Below the pieces are notes generated by a model. It did no database searches, had not been told where the DNA came from, and saw only the letters and a list, made by a program, of their open reading frames with translations. A stretch of DNA of 64,000 bases, taken from positions 1-64,000 of the forward strand of contig NZ_CAMYIC010000036.1 in assembly GCF_947258355.1 (NCBI RefSeq), given 5' to 3'. Numbering within the stretch: the stretch's first letter is position 1; every line of letters begins with the position of its first letter. This DNA comes from an uncultured Allomuricauda sp. (GTDB lineage: Bacteria > Bacteroidota > Bacteroidia > Flavobacteriales > Flavobacteriaceae). Positions 16,261 to 25,624 of the stretch are shown one piece after another. Both the position numbers and the translations under genes were made by a program.

Positions 16261-17599
16261 ACTCACAGACGAACTTTTAGAAGAAATCAGGCAACTGATT
16301 GAGGATAAAAAGAACGCCGCGCTTCAAACCATGATGAAGGAGTTCCACTATGCAGATATAGCGGAGATTGCGGACGAACTTGAGGTTGAGGAAGCCACCT
16401 ATTTGATTAAACTTCTGGACAGCGAAAAAACTTCGGACATCCTTGCCGAAATGCACGAAGATATCCGAGAAGCGGTACTTAAAAACCTTACCGCCAAAGA
16501 AATCGCAGGCGAGCTTTCGGAACTGGACACGGATGATGCTGCAGATATCATCAACGAACTTCCAAAGGAACTTGTTCAGGAAGTTATCTCCGAAATTGAA
16601 GATCGTGATCACGCCAAGGATATTGTGGACCTTTTGCGTTATGAAGAGGATTCCGCTGGTGGTCTCATGGCCAAAGAGTTGGTAAAGGTCAACGAAAATT
16701 GGACCGTGACCACTTGTGTAAAAGAAATGCGGGCCCAGGCAGAGAATGTGACAAGGGTTCACTCCATTTATGTTGTGGATGATGAGGGGAGGCTAAAAGG
16801 TAGATTGTCACTGAAAGACTTGCTTACCGCCTCGACCAAAACACACATTAAGGATGTTTATATAGCTAAGGTAGATGCAGTAAACGTAAATGAAAAAGGT
16901 GAAGAGGTCGCCAAAATCATGTCCAAATACGATTTGGAAGCCATTCCAGTAGTAGACGAAATCGGAAGACTGGTGGGACGTATCACCATTGATGATATTG
17001 TGGATGTAATCCGTGAGGAAGCAGACAAGGATTATCAAATGGCGGCCGGTATTTCCCAAGATGTTGAGGTCAGCGATAGTATTTGGATCCTTACACGTGC
17101 GAGACTACCTTGGTTGATTCTCGGTCTTTTAGGTGGACTAGGTGCTGCGGCCATCATGGGAACTTTTGAGGACATGATATCCAAACACGCTGTGTTGTTC
17201 TTTTTTACTCCACTGATTGCAGCGATGGCAGGTAATGTAGGGGTACAGTCGAGTGCCATTGTGGTGCAAGGTCTTGCCAACGACGACTTAAAAGGTAGCG
17301 TGAGGAACCATTTGTTAAAAGAAATGCTTTTGGCACTCTTAAATGGATTTATACTCGCAATTCTGCTTTTAATCTTTACTTGGATCTGGAAAGATGCCTT
17401 TTCTACCGCCTTGGCCATTTCCCTATCCCTGGTGGTCGTAATTGTAGTGGCTGGATTGATAGGAACTTTTATTCCCCTGTTTCTGCACAAAAGAAATATT
17501 GACCCAGCGATTGCTACAGGACCATTCATCACTACGAGCAACGACATTTTTGGAATCCTGATTTATTTTTGGATCGCAAAATTGATTTTGGGAATTTAA
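16247..17599 (+). CDS. mgtE: Magnesium transporter MgtE
   Basis: Inner-membrane Mg2+ channel gated by cytosolic Mg2+. 450 residues in the normal order: an N-terminal superhelical domain (about 25-125), a CBS pair (about 130-250; [15 protein letters not shown] and [15 protein letters not shown]), and a five-helix membrane domain (about 275-450) with the signature [20 protein letters not shown]. It overlaps rsmA by 14 bp at its start. This rsmA-mgtE order is widespread in Bacteroidota. No Mg riboswitch was seen; there is no leader to hold one. Confidence 0.96.
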   Translation: MTPFKLTDELLEEIRQLIEDKKNAALQTMMKEFHYADIAEIADELEVEEATYLIKLLDSEKTSDILAEMHEDIREAVLKNLTAKEIAGELSELDTDDAADIINELPKELVQEVISEIEDRDHAKDIVDLLRYEEDSAGGLMAKELVKVNENWTVTTCVKEMRAQAENVTRVHSIYVVDDEGRLKGRLSLKDLLTASTKTHIKDVYIAKVDAVNVNEKGEEVAKIMSKYDLEAIPVVDEIGRLVGRITIDDIVDVIREEADKDYQMAAGISQDVEVSDSIWILTRARLPWLILGLLGGLGAAAIMGTFEDMISKHAVLFFFTPLIAAMAGNVGVQSSAIVVQGLANDDLKGSVRNHLLKEMLLALLNGFILAILLLIFTWIWKDAFSTALAISLSLVVVIVVAGLIGTFIPLFLHKRNIDPAIATGPFITTSNDIFGILIYFWIAKLILGI

Positions 17600-17608
17600 A
17601 CCCTGTCC

Positions 17609-17974
17609 ATGAAACCTATCAATCTAAAAGAAAAACATGCCGAATTCACCAAGCAATGGCACCCGCACCAAATTGCCGTTGTTGATGATATGCAAGTGCT
17701 TTTGGCAAAACTACAAGGAGAATTTGTTTGGCATACCCACGAAAATGAGGACGAATTGTTCCAAGTGATCAAAGGGACGTTATACATGCAGTTTCGGGAT
17801 AGAACCGAAGTGGTGAACGAGGGCGAGATTATTGTGGTACCCAAAGGTGTGGAACATAATCCCATAACCAAAAATGGCGAGGAGGTCCATGTACTGCTTT
17901 TTGAAAAAATAAACACAGCGCATACTGGTAATGTGATTCACGAAAAAACGCAGACTGACTACCCAAAAATCTAG
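17609..17974 (+). CDS. Small cupin-domain protein
   Basis: 121 residues forming one cupin barrel. The metal-binding His/Glu pattern is visible in VWHTHENEDELFQVIKGTLYM (motif 1: H-x-H-x4-E) and GVEHNPIT (motif 2 His). Substrate unknown; such single-domain cupins are often annotated mannose-6-phosphate isomerase-like. 9 bp after mgtE and probably transcribed with it. Confidence 0.8.
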   Translation: MKPINLKEKHAEFTKQWHPHQIAVVDDMQVLLAKLQGEFVWHTHENEDELFQVIKGTLYMQFRDRTEVVNEGEIIVVPKGVEHNPITKNGEEVHVLLFEKINTAHTGNVIHEKTQTDYPKI

Positions 17975-17980
17975 GAGTCG

Positions 17981-17988
17981 TATATTTG
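17981..17988 (+). promoter_or_regulatory. -7 element immediately before the 2-hydroxyacid dehydrogenase start
   Basis: TATATTTG is an exact TAnnTTTG match ending only 5 bp before ATG 17994. With normal spacing, transcription would start within a few bases of the ATG, giving a nearly leaderless mRNA. Confidence 0.55.
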
Positions 17989-17993
17989 CCACC

Positions 17994-18926
17994 ATGAAAG
18001 TTCTCTACCTCGACACCAATCATCCATTGCTCATGGAACAATTTGCAGAGCTCGGGTTCGAAAATCACGAAGACTATACCTCATCCAAAGAACAAGTAGA
18101 GAAAAAGATTCATTTGTTCGATGGAATCATTATTCGAAGCAGGTTTACGATAGACCAGCAATTCCTCGACAAGGCCACCAATCTAAAATTTATTGGAAGG
18201 GTCGGAGCTGGTTTGGAGAATATCGATGTGGACCATGCCAAGTACAAGGAAATATTTTTGGCATCTGCCCCAGAGGGCAATCGCAATGCGGTGGGCGAAC
18301 ATACCTTGGGCATGTTGCTTTCCCTTATGAACCAAATGTGCAAGGCCAACCGCCAAGTAAAGAAAGGAAAGTGGAAGCGCGAGAACAATCGGGGCGTAGA
18401 ACTGGATGGAAAAACTGTGGGCATTATTGGCTATGGAAACATGGGCAAGGCCTTTGCCAAAAAATTACAGGGGTTCGATGTAGAGGTCATCTGTTACGAT
18501 ATTGTCGGTGGCGTTGGTGACGAGAATGCACGTCAGGTTGGCATTATGGAATTTCAACAAAGATCGGATGTGGTGAGCTTGCACGTTCCACAGACCGAAG
18601 AAACCGTTGGGATGGTCAATACCGAATTTATTGAAAGTTTCCACAAACCTTTTTGGTTGCTGAACACCGCACGCGGAAAATGTGTGGTCACGAAAGATTT
18701 GGTGGAAGGGTTAAAATCGGGCAAAGTGCTGGGTGCTGGATTGGATGTACTCGAATATGAGAAAAAGTCTTTTGAAAACATGTTTGCCCAAAAACCAAAA
18801 GCGTTCAAATACCTGCGCAAGGCAAATAATGTATTGCTTACGCCTCATGTAGCTGGTTGGACCGTGGAAAGCAAGGAAAAATTGGCTCAAACCATTGTGG
18901 ACAAAGTAAAGGAAAGATTTTCTTAA
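17994..18926 (+). CDS. D-2-hydroxyacid dehydrogenase (SerA-like), NAD-dependent
   Basis: 310 residues in two domains: substrate-binding N- and C-terminal parts around a Rossmann domain with VGIIGYGNMGKAFAKKL (about 140-156). Catalytic residues appear as the Arg in LNTARGKCVV, the Glu in LGAGLDVLEYE, and the His in LLTPHVAGWT. It belongs to the phosphoglycerate dehydrogenase-related family but lacks the ACT domain of long SerA forms. Phosphoglycerate is a possible substrate, not proven. Its own near-leaderless promoter lies between it and the cupin gene. Confidence 0.88.
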   Translation: MKVLYLDTNHPLLMEQFAELGFENHEDYTSSKEQVEKKIHLFDGIIIRSRFTIDQQFLDKATNLKFIGRVGAGLENIDVDHAKYKEIFLASAPEGNRNAVGEHTLGMLLSLMNQMCKANRQVKKGKWKRENNRGVELDGKTVGIIGYGNMGKAFAKKLQGFDVEVICYDIVGGVGDENARQVGIMEFQQRSDVVSLHVPQTEETVGMVNTEFIESFHKPFWLLNTARGKCVVTKDLVEGLKSGKVLGAGLDVLEYEKKSFENMFAQKPKAFKYLRKANNVLLTPHVAGWTVESKEKLAQTIVDKVKERFS

Positions 18927-18985
18927 CTTTAAGTACCAATTCTATCCTGCTTTTGGCTCTGGCATTGGATAAAACCTAACCAGAT

Positions 18986-19444
18986 ATGACCATAGATGCC
19001 AAAACACCGGACGAGTACATCGAAAAACTTCCTGAAGAAAGGAAAGAAGCTGTTTCCAAGCTCCGTGAAACCATAAAGGGTAATTTACCTAATGGTTTTA
19101 AAGAGTGTATCAATTACAAAATGATCGGGTTTGTGGTGCCCCACTCGCTGTACCCGGATGGTTATCATTGTGACCCTAAACTTCCACTACCCTTTATAAA
19201 CATTGCCTCACAGAAAAATTTTGTTGCGCTTTATCATTCGGGAATCTATGCCAACAAAGAACTTCATGACTGGTTTGTTTCCGAATATCCGAAACATGTA
19301 AAAACTAAACTGGATATGGGCAAAAGTTGTATCCGCTTCAAGAACATCAACACAATACCTTATGAATTGATTGCGGAGCTATGTCAAAAAATGACACCTC
19401 AGGAGTGGATTGGACTGTATGAAAAAAACACTAAAAAATCATGA
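18986..19444 (+). CDS. DUF1801 domain protein
   Basis: 152 residues with the DUF1801 (YdhG/YjbR-like) fold: an N-terminal helix (DEYIEKLPEERKEAVSKLRETI), then PNGFKECINYKMIGFVVP, and the C-terminal SCIRFKNINTIPYELIAELC. Members are uncharacterised cytosolic proteins. It overlaps the VOC gene downstream by 4 bp (ATGA), so the two form a coupled pair. Confidence 0.85.
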   Translation: MTIDAKTPDEYIEKLPEERKEAVSKLRETIKGNLPNGFKECINYKMIGFVVPHSLYPDGYHCDPKLPLPFINIASQKNFVALYHSGIYANKELHDWFVSEYPKHVKTKLDMGKSCIRFKNINTIPYELIAELCQKMTPQEWIGLYEKNTKKS

Positions 19445-19827
19445 AAAATAGAGTAACGGGATTAGGAGGGTTTTTCTTTAAAAGCAAAGACCCGAACAGT
19501 ATTAAGGAATGGTATAAAAATCATTTGGGATTGAACACAGACCAGTATGGATGCACATTTTGGTGGAAGGACAAGGATGGCAACGATTGTTCCACACAAT
19601 GGAGCCCCATGGATGAAAAAACTGAATACTTTAAACCAAGTGAAAAGCAGTTTATGATGAACTTTAGAGTTGAAAACTTGGTGGAATTGCTGGAGGTATT
19701 AAAAAAAGAAGGGGTTACGGTGGTAGGTGAAATGGAAGAGTATGAATATGGGAAATTTGGTTGGATTCTAGACCCTGAAGGCAACAAATTGGAACTTTGG
19801 GAGCCTGTTGATAAAGCCTTTCTTTAA
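19441..19827 (+). CDS. VOC (glyoxalase/bleomycin resistance) superfamily protein
   Basis: 128 residues with the two beta-alpha-beta-beta-beta modules of the vicinal oxygen chelate fold: GGFFFKSKDPNSIKEWYKNHLGL starts the first and a FRVENLVELLEVLKKEGV helix starts the second, ending ILDPEGNKLELWEP with the typical C-terminal Glu metal ligand. Enzymatic role unknown. Coupled to DUF1801 by a 4-bp overlap. Confidence 0.85.
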   Translation: MKNRVTGLGGFFFKSKDPNSIKEWYKNHLGLNTDQYGCTFWWKDKDGNDCSTQWSPMDEKTEYFKPSEKQFMMNFRVENLVELLEVLKKEGVTVVGEMEEYEYGKFGWILDPEGNKLELWEPVDKAFL

Positions 19828-19879
19828 ATAATGAATTATTTGCTACATTTAACAGACATTAACCAACACATTTAAAACC

Positions 19880-20269
19880 ATGTCAGAAGAAGAGAAAAAA
19901 GACTTTGGCGATAAAGCTGAAGAAGCAGCCAAAGAATTTAAAGAGGATGTAAACAAAGCCTTTGATCCAGCAAACCCGGAAAGTGGAAAAACCGTGGCCA
20001 TTGTTGCCCATTTGACCCTTATTGGATGGGTAATTGCTCTTATTATGAATAGCAGCAACAAAACAGAGCTTGGGTCTTTTTACATTAGGCAAACCTTGGG
20101 GATTGGATTGCTCGGATTAGTTTTGGGACTTATCCCTGTCATTAACTTTATTGCATGGATTTTCCCTCTTATTCTATGGATTGTTAGCTTGGTAGGAGCC
20201 ATTAATGGGAATAAAAAACCTGTTTTCTTGGTAGGTGAGTACTTCCAGAGTTGGTTTAAGGGCCTCTAA
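19880..20269 (+). CDS. DUF4870-like small membrane protein
   Basis: 129 residues. An acidic, lysine-rich soluble N-terminus (1-40, with the repeat KEF/KEDVNKAF) precedes three hydrophobic segments (about 42-60, 75-90, 92-115), the layout of the DUF4870/Tic20-like group. ALIMNSSNKTELGSFYIRQ between the first two helices is family typical. Function unknown. A strong terminator follows 12 bp after the stop. Confidence 0.7.
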   Translation: MSEEEKKDFGDKAEEAAKEFKEDVNKAFDPANPESGKTVAIVAHLTLIGWVIALIMNSSNKTELGSFYIRQTLGIGLLGLVLGLIPVINFIAWIFPLILWIVSLVGAINGNKKPVFLVGEYFQSWFKGL

Positions 20270-20281
20270 AATTTAATTAAA

Positions 20282-20309
20282 AGTCAGATACAAGTATCTG
20301 GCTTTTTTT
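20282..20309 (+). terminator. Intrinsic terminator
   Basis: AGTCAGATAC (20282-20291) pairs with GTATCTGGCT (20294-20303), one G-T pair, followed by seven T. It ends the plus-strand run that starts at serS. Confidence 0.85.
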
Positions 20310-20353
20310 GTTGTTTATTCTATCGTAATATTACAATTAATAATAACTTGGAC

Positions 20354-20845
20354 ATGATTGTCAGAAATATGAAACCCTCGGATTGGGAAGAAGTCTCCAA
20401 AATATATATGGAAGGAATAGCAACCGGCTTTGCCACCTTTGAGACCCAAGCGCCCACCTTCGAAAATTGGGACAAAGCCCATACCAACGAATGTCGTTTA
20501 ATCGCTGAAACGGATGGCGAAATTATGGGGTGGGCAGCACTTTCCCCCGTATCCAGCCGTTGTGTGTATGGTGGTGTTGGTGAGGTAAGCGTTTATATTT
20601 CCGATAAAAGTCGGGGCAAGGGTGTTGGTAAACTACTAATGGAGCATTTAATCCACGAAAGCGAAAAAGCTGGGTTTTGGACCATACAATCAGGTATTTT
20701 TCCAGAGAACAAAGCGAGTATTAAACTACATGAAAAAATGGGCTTCCGATATATCGGCAAACGGGAGCGTGTTGGGAAAATACATGGGGTCTGGAAAGAC
20801 AATCTATTGTTTGAAAAAAGAAGCGACAAAGTCGGTGTGGACTAA
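20354..20845 (+). CDS. GNAT N-acetyltransferase, phosphinothricin acetyltransferase-like
   Basis: 163 residues from ATG 20354 (an in-frame TTG at 20348 would add two). The N-terminus IVRNMKPSDWEEVSKIYMEGI and the acetyl-CoA loop RGKGVGKLLMEHLI (about 90-103) are typical of the Pat/YwnH group that acetylates amino-acid-like amines. SGIFPENKASIKLHEKMGFRYIG forms the C-terminal half. True substrate unknown; methionine sulfoximine/sulfone-type detoxification is known for relatives. The stop overlaps the stop of the convergent acyltransferase gene by 4 bp (CTAA). Confidence 0.87.
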   Translation: MIVRNMKPSDWEEVSKIYMEGIATGFATFETQAPTFENWDKAHTNECRLIAETDGEIMGWAALSPVSSRCVYGGVGEVSVYISDKSRGKGVGKLLMEHLIHESEKAGFWTIQSGIFPENKASIKLHEKMGFRYIGKRERVGKIHGVWKDNLLFEKRSDKVGVD

Positions 20846-22662
20846 TCGTTCCCTATATTCCCGTTGCCTTCGGCCACTTTACGCTCCAATTCGGCCTGAA
20901 ACTCTTCCATTACCGGCTTAACGGTACTTTCTGGCAAATCCGCTATACGGATATACATTAACCCATCCACAGAATTATTGAAAAGCGGGTCCACGTTAAA
21001 AGCCACTACCTTGGCATTCTGTTTTATATATTTCTTGATCAATACCGGTAATCGCAAACTTCCAGGCTCCACTTCGCTTATAAGTTTATCAAACTTGTTC
21101 AAATCTGCTTGGGTCTCATCGAATACAAACTCTTTGTCCGCATCCTTAAGCTGTACCTTGAATTCTTTTTTCGGTCGAATATATTGGGCCACATAGGGAT
21201 CCCAATAGTTGGACTTCATAAACTCGATCATCAAGGATTTTGAAAAATTTGAGAACTGGTTACTTATGCTTACCCCTCCAATTAAATATTTATGTTCTGG
21301 ATGCCTTAAAGTAGTGTGCACGATTCCTTTCCAAAGTAAAAATAAGGGCATGGGTTTTTGCTGATATTCCTTAACGATATAGGCCCTGCCCATTTCAATG
21401 GATTTCTCCATCATACCGTAAAGTTCCGGTTCAAATCGGAATAGGTCCTGAAGATAAAATCCATCAATACCGTAATTTTTGAATATTTCCGACCCCAGTC
21501 CCATACGATAGGCCCCAACAATGGCCTTGGATTCATCGTCCCACAAGAACAAGTGGTGATAATAGGAATCGAACTTGTCCAAGTCAATGGCATTATTGGT
21601 CCCCTCTCCTACTTCCCTAAAGGTAACCTCTCGCTGGCGACCGATTTCGTTCAAACAAAAAGGCATGTCCTTAGCCTGGGCCAAAAAAACCTCATAATTT
21701 TTGCTCTGCAGCATTCGACAATCTTTCTCCCTTAGCTGTTCAATCTCTCCCTCCAAAACCTTTGCACTTATCGCCGTAGCAATTTTCTTGGGCGGTTTTG
21801 GAATTTTAAGTGACGTCGGCACTTTGTCAATAAACCGTTCCTTTTCAAAAGCATTGGCCAACAGATAGGTTTTTTTACGCAGCAATTCCGCAAAACCTTC
21901 CAATGTTTCTTCTTCAATCTGGGTATTTACGGATATCGGCTGACCTATCCTCACTTTAATGGGGCGTCTGCTCTGAGAGGTTAGTTCCGATGGCAGTTTG
22001 GCCGTTCGGAACACATCATCAATCTTGGATAATCGGTAGAACAATCTACTATTGCGTGCATGAAAATAAATGGGCACTACAGGCACCTCGGCCTTTCTTA
22101 TCAATTTTATGGCTGCTTCTTCCCAAGGGCGGTCCACGACCAACTTCCCATCACGATAGGTAGAAACTTCTCCTGCGGGGAAAATCCCAAGCGGGTGACC
22201 ATCCTTTAAATGCTTGAGCGCATTTTTGAACCCTGCAATACTGCTCTTGGCATCCTTGTGGTTTTCAAAAGGATTCACTGGCATTATATAAGGCTTTAAT
22301 GGTTCTATGCGATGTAATAAAAAGTTGGCGATTATTTTATAATCGGGTCTCTCGTTCAGCAATAATTTGAGCAACAACACCCCATCAATACCACCTAACG
22401 GATGGTTACTGATAGTGATATAAGGACCAGATTTGGGCAAACGTTTAATATCCTCTTCCGGAATTTCGAAGTCAATTTCGTAATGGTCTAGTATGGAATC
22501 AAGAAATTCGGGTCCTGAAAGGTCCTTGTTCTTATCGTAAAATCTGTTGATAGTGCTAATTCTAGTGGCCACCATTAAAAGCCATCCTACAAAAGTGCCC
22601 AAAAAGCCATATTTGTCCAGATGGATGACTTTCGCCACCTCTTTAGCAGAAACCAAACCCAT
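20842..22662 (-). CDS. Bifunctional OlsF-like acyltransferase (aminolipid synthesis)
   Basis: 606 residues with two acyltransferase parts. Residues about 60-260 are a PlsC-type O-acyltransferase: ISNHPLGGIDG at 84-94 (note H-x5-D rather than the usual H-x4-D), FPAGEVSTYR and VPVVPIYFHARNS. Residues about 310-500 resemble the OlsB-type N-acyltransferase (acetyltransferase 5 fold): GAYRMGLGSEIF, YLQDLFRFEPEL and IEMGRAYIVKEYQ. The same fusion is known as OlsF, which makes ornithine lipids in Serratia and Flavobacterium; related split enzymes make glycine lipids in Bacteroides. Membrane-lipid synthesis at the inner membrane is therefore likely; which amino acid is used cannot be told. Confidence 0.85.
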   Translation of the reverse strand: MGLVSAKEVAKVIHLDKYGFLGTFVGWLLMVATRISTINRFYDKNKDLSGPEFLDSILDHYEIDFEIPEEDIKRLPKSGPYITISNHPLGGIDGVLLLKLLLNERPDYKIIANFLLHRIEPLKPYIMPVNPFENHKDAKSSIAGFKNALKHLKDGHPLGIFPAGEVSTYRDGKLVVDRPWEEAAIKLIRKAEVPVVPIYFHARNSRLFYRLSKIDDVFRTAKLPSELTSQSRRPIKVRIGQPISVNTQIEEETLEGFAELLRKKTYLLANAFEKERFIDKVPTSLKIPKPPKKIATAISAKVLEGEIEQLREKDCRMLQSKNYEVFLAQAKDMPFCLNEIGRQREVTFREVGEGTNNAIDLDKFDSYYHHLFLWDDESKAIVGAYRMGLGSEIFKNYGIDGFYLQDLFRFEPELYGMMEKSIEMGRAYIVKEYQQKPMPLFLLWKGIVHTTLRHPEHKYLIGGVSISNQFSNFSKSLMIEFMKSNYWDPYVAQYIRPKKEFKVQLKDADKEFVFDETQADLNKFDKLISEVEPGSLRLPVLIKKYIKQNAKVVAFNVDPLFNNSVDGLMYIRIADLPESTVKPVMEEFQAELERKVAEGNGNIGND

Positions 22663-22741
22663 AGAAAATTGTATTTAGGTACGTGTAAAGATAGAAAATT
22701 AAGCCTATAGCACTCTTTACCTAAATATTATCCCTAATCGC

Positions 22742-23992
22742 TTATTTTACAACAAGTTGTACGGTTTCTTTCCCTCTTTGCTCTACCAACACGGACTTTC
22801 CATTTTGAAGTGACTTAACGGCAGAATCGTTGAAATGGCGAACTGTATAAAGGGATACATCCTCATGACATACCACTTTAAATTTTCTTTTAAGTTCATC
22901 CAATAAGGGTGGAAGTCCTCGGAATTTATTGTCCAAACAAACAGAAAAACTAATGGCTGAGTTCTGGATAAGGTCAACTTTTAGTCTATGGTCATGGAAC
23001 AACTTGAAGATTTCGCTGATATTGTCTTCAACAATAAAAGAAAAGTCAAGAGATGATAGTTTTAACAAGACTTGATTCTTCTTTACTATAAAGCAGGGCA
23101 CTTTCGGCTCTATACCGTTTCCTTTGCCTACAGTAGTACCTTCACCCTTTGGATCAACAAAGGATTTTACCTTTAAGGGAATTTCCTTTCGCTGCAAGGG
23201 CTGTAATGTTTTTGGATGAATCACGGATGCTCCATAAAAGGCAAGCTCAATAGCCTCACGGTACGAAATCTTGTCCAACAACTGGGCATTTTCAAAGTTT
23301 CTGGGGTCAGCATTCAATACCCCTGGCACATCTTTCCAAATGGTCACGGATTCCGCATTGAGACAATAGGCCAGAATTGCTGCAGAATAATCGGACCCTT
23401 CCCTCCCCAAAGTGGTGGTGAAGTTATTATCGTCGCTCCCCAAAAAACCTTGGGTAATATTTAATTTTGAAACATCTATCTTCGACACCACTTCCTCTTG
23501 GGTACGTTCCCATTGCACTTGGGCATCCCTGTAACTGTTGTCTGTTTTAATAAGTGTTCTAACATCCAACCAAGTATTGGACACACCGACCTCGTTCAAA
23601 TATGCACTGACAATGGTTGATGACAACAATTCTCCATAGGATACTACTTGATCATATACGAATGCATACTTCGGCGATTTGTTCCAAGCCAAGAATCCTT
23701 TTACTTCTTCAAAAAGACCTTTCACTTTGGCGTATACAGGATGGTTTGGATTTTGAAAAAGATCGGACAAAATCCCATTGTGGTAATCAATCACCTCCTG
23801 AATTGACGCATTGACCTCATCTTTGTCATTAAAGTAGGATTCCACCACCTTTTCCATAGCGTTGGTCATCTTTCCCATGGCAGAGATTACCACCAAGGTA
23901 TCTTTATACCCCACCTCCTGTAAAACCTTGACTACATTTTTGACTGCATCTGCATCCTTAACCGATGCCCCTCCAAACTTAAATACCCTCAT
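22742..23992 (-). CDS. lysC: Aspartate kinase (monofunctional)
   Basis: Phosphorylates aspartate at the head of the lysine/threonine/methionine/diaminopimelate pathway. 416 residues: the KFGGAS nucleotide motif at 5-10, TTLGREGSDYSAAILAYCL (about 195-213) and VTIWKDVPGVLNADPR in the kinase domain, and ACT-like sequences in the C-terminal 120 residues (VLLKLSSLDFSFIVEDNISEIF) suggesting amino acid feedback control. A GNAT gene lies 29 bp upstream on the same strand, so they are probably one transcript. The symbol follows common usage; isoenzyme type is not determined. Confidence 0.92.
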   Translation of the reverse strand: MRVFKFGGASVKDADAVKNVVKVLQEVGYKDTLVVISAMGKMTNAMEKVVESYFNDKDEVNASIQEVIDYHNGILSDLFQNPNHPVYAKVKGLFEEVKGFLAWNKSPKYAFVYDQVVSYGELLSSTIVSAYLNEVGVSNTWLDVRTLIKTDNSYRDAQVQWERTQEEVVSKIDVSKLNITQGFLGSDDNNFTTTLGREGSDYSAAILAYCLNAESVTIWKDVPGVLNADPRNFENAQLLDKISYREAIELAFYGASVIHPKTLQPLQRKEIPLKVKSFVDPKGEGTTVGKGNGIEPKVPCFIVKKNQVLLKLSSLDFSFIVEDNISEIFKLFHDHRLKVDLIQNSAISFSVCLDNKFRGLPPLLDELKRKFKVVCHEDVSLYTVRHFNDSAVKSLQNGKSVLVEQRGKETVQLVVK

Positions 23993-24021
23993 GTATTTAT
24001 ATATTCTATTATTTTAAAAGC

Positions 24022-24504
24022 CTAGTTAAGGCTCTCGATATAATTTTTGATTCCTTTTTCATCTAACTGAACCACATCCCAATCCCTGAGGACATTGGCA
24101 CCTTTCTTTTCATAAAACTCAATGGCCGGTTCGTTCCAATCCAAAACTTCCCAACAGATTCGTTTTACCCCCAAACTATCCCCGTACTTTACCACCTCAT
24201 CGAGCAAAGCTGTACCGAGACCGCTACCTCGCATCTTTTCGGACACGATCAGATCCTCCAAATGAATGGCAGGACCTTTCCAGGTGGAATACCTGGGATA
24301 CACCAAAGCAATGCCCGCTATTCCATCTTGGGTATCGGCAACAAAACAATGGAACATCTTTTGTTCGCCAAAACCATGGGTCACCAAATCATCTTCGGAG
24401 ATTTCCACTGCATCAGGTTCCTTTTCAAAATTGGCAAGCTCTTGAATCAAGCTTAATACTTGTTCCATATCCTCTGGTTTGGCTTCTCTGATTGTATACT
24501 CCAT
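24022..24504 (-). CDS. GNAT N-acetyltransferase (diamine acetyltransferase-like)
   Basis: 160 residues. The N-terminus YTIREAKPEDMEQVLSLIQELANFEK and FVADTQDGIAGIALVYPRYSTWKGPAIHLEDLIV match the spermidine/spermine or thialysine acetyltransferase group. The acetyl-CoA loop is RGSGLGTALLDEVV, and WNEPAIEFYEKKGA forms the C-terminal part. It acetylates a small amine or a protein; substrate unknown. 29 bp upstream of aspartate kinase, same strand. Confidence 0.87.
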   Translation of the reverse strand: MEYTIREAKPEDMEQVLSLIQELANFEKEPDAVEISEDDLVTHGFGEQKMFHCFVADTQDGIAGIALVYPRYSTWKGPAIHLEDLIVSEKMRGSGLGTALLDEVVKYGDSLGVKRICWEVLDWNEPAIEFYEKKGANVLRDWDVVQLDEKGIKNYIESLN

Positions 24505-24523
24505 AATTGTTACAAATAAAACT

Positions 24524-24531
24524 CAAAGTTA
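24524..24531 (-). promoter_or_regulatory. -7 element of the GNAT-aspartate kinase unit
   Basis: Minus-strand TAACTTTG, an exact TAnnTTTG match, 19 bp before the GNAT start codon at 24504. The -33 part is weak. Confidence 0.5.
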
Positions 24532-24616
24532 TAAAATTACATAATTAAAGTTCTTCGAAAACGTTATAGTTTCACAAAATGCCCGATATTTGTCCTCAAA
24601 TAAAACAGCCTTACCT

Positions 24617-25624
24617 ATGTTTGACAAACAGCGACTCACAATGGGTGAGTTCATTATCGCCAATCAAAAATCTTTTCAATATACTTCCGGGGAACTTTCA
24701 AGACTACTGAACGGTATTCGTTTGGCCGCTAAAGTAGTGAATCATGAAGTGAACAAAGCAGGTCTTGTAGATATTATTGGTGCTGCAGGTGACACCAATG
24801 TCCAAGGGGAAGATCAACAAAAACTGGATGTATTGGCCAATGAAAAATTCATTGAAACATTGAAAAACCGTGAAATTGTTTGTGGAATAGCTTCAGAAGA
24901 GGAAGATGATTTTATCAGTATCAACAGTTTTGACAAACAGCATCAAAACAAATACGTGGTTCTGATAGATCCTTTGGATGGCTCATCCAACATTGATGTG
25001 AACGTGTCCGTGGGCACCATTTTTTCCATCTACAGAAGAGTAACACCTGTGGGAACCCCAGTAACCTTGGAAGATTTTCTTCAACCGGGCAAAAACCAGA
25101 TTGCCGCTGGGTACATTATTTATGGCACCTCCACGATGTATGTGTACACAACGGGACATGGTGTAAACGGTTTCACTTTAAACCCGGCCCTTGGAACATT
25201 TTATCTATCCCACCCCAACATGCAATTTCCTGAATCAGGTCAAATTTACTCTGTAAACGAAGGAAACTATATCCATTTTCCGCAAGGGGTAAAGGATTAC
25301 ATCAAATATTGTCAAAAGGAAGAGGGTGACAGACCGTATACTTCAAGGTATATCGGGTCGCTAGTTTCCGACTTTCACCGGAATATGATCAAGGGAGGTA
25401 TTTACATGTACCCGAAAAGTAGCAAGGCACAAAATGGTAAACTACGTTTATTATATGAGTGCAACCCCATGGCATTTCTTGCCGAACAGGCCAACGGAAA
25501 GGCCAGTGATGGCTACCAGCGCATCATGGATATACAGCCTACAGAACTGCACGAACGCGTACCCTTTTTCTGCGGAAGTAAAAAAATGGTTGAAAAAGCG
25601 GAAGAATTTATGGCCAATGCCTAA
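24617..25624 (+). CDS. fbp: Fructose-1,6-bisphosphatase class I
   Basis: Gluconeogenic dephosphorylation of fructose 1,6-bisphosphate in the cytosol. 335 residues from ATG 24617. Metal-site motifs are ASEEEDD (about 89-95) and DPLDGSSN at 118-125; the substrate region includes [12 protein letters not shown] and [22 protein letters not shown] longer frame starts at TTG 24590, but a near-consensus -7 element (GATATTTG, 24585-24592) overlaps that codon, so ATG 24617 is preferred. The stop shares bases with the stop of the convergent TerB gene. Confidence 0.95.
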   Translation: MFDKQRLTMGEFIIANQKSFQYTSGELSRLLNGIRLAAKVVNHEVNKAGLVDIIGAAGDTNVQGEDQQKLDVLANEKFIETLKNREIVCGIASEEEDDFISINSFDKQHQNKYVVLIDPLDGSSNIDVNVSVGTIFSIYRRVTPVGTPVTLEDFLQPGKNQIAAGYIIYGTSTMYVYTTGHGVNGFTLNPALGTFYLSHPNMQFPESGQIYSVNEGNYIHFPQGVKDYIKYCQKEEGDRPYTSRYIGSLVSDFHRNMIKGGIYMYPKSSKAQNGKLRLLYECNPMAFLAEQANGKASDGYQRIMDIQPTELHERVPFFCGSKKMVEKAEEFMANA

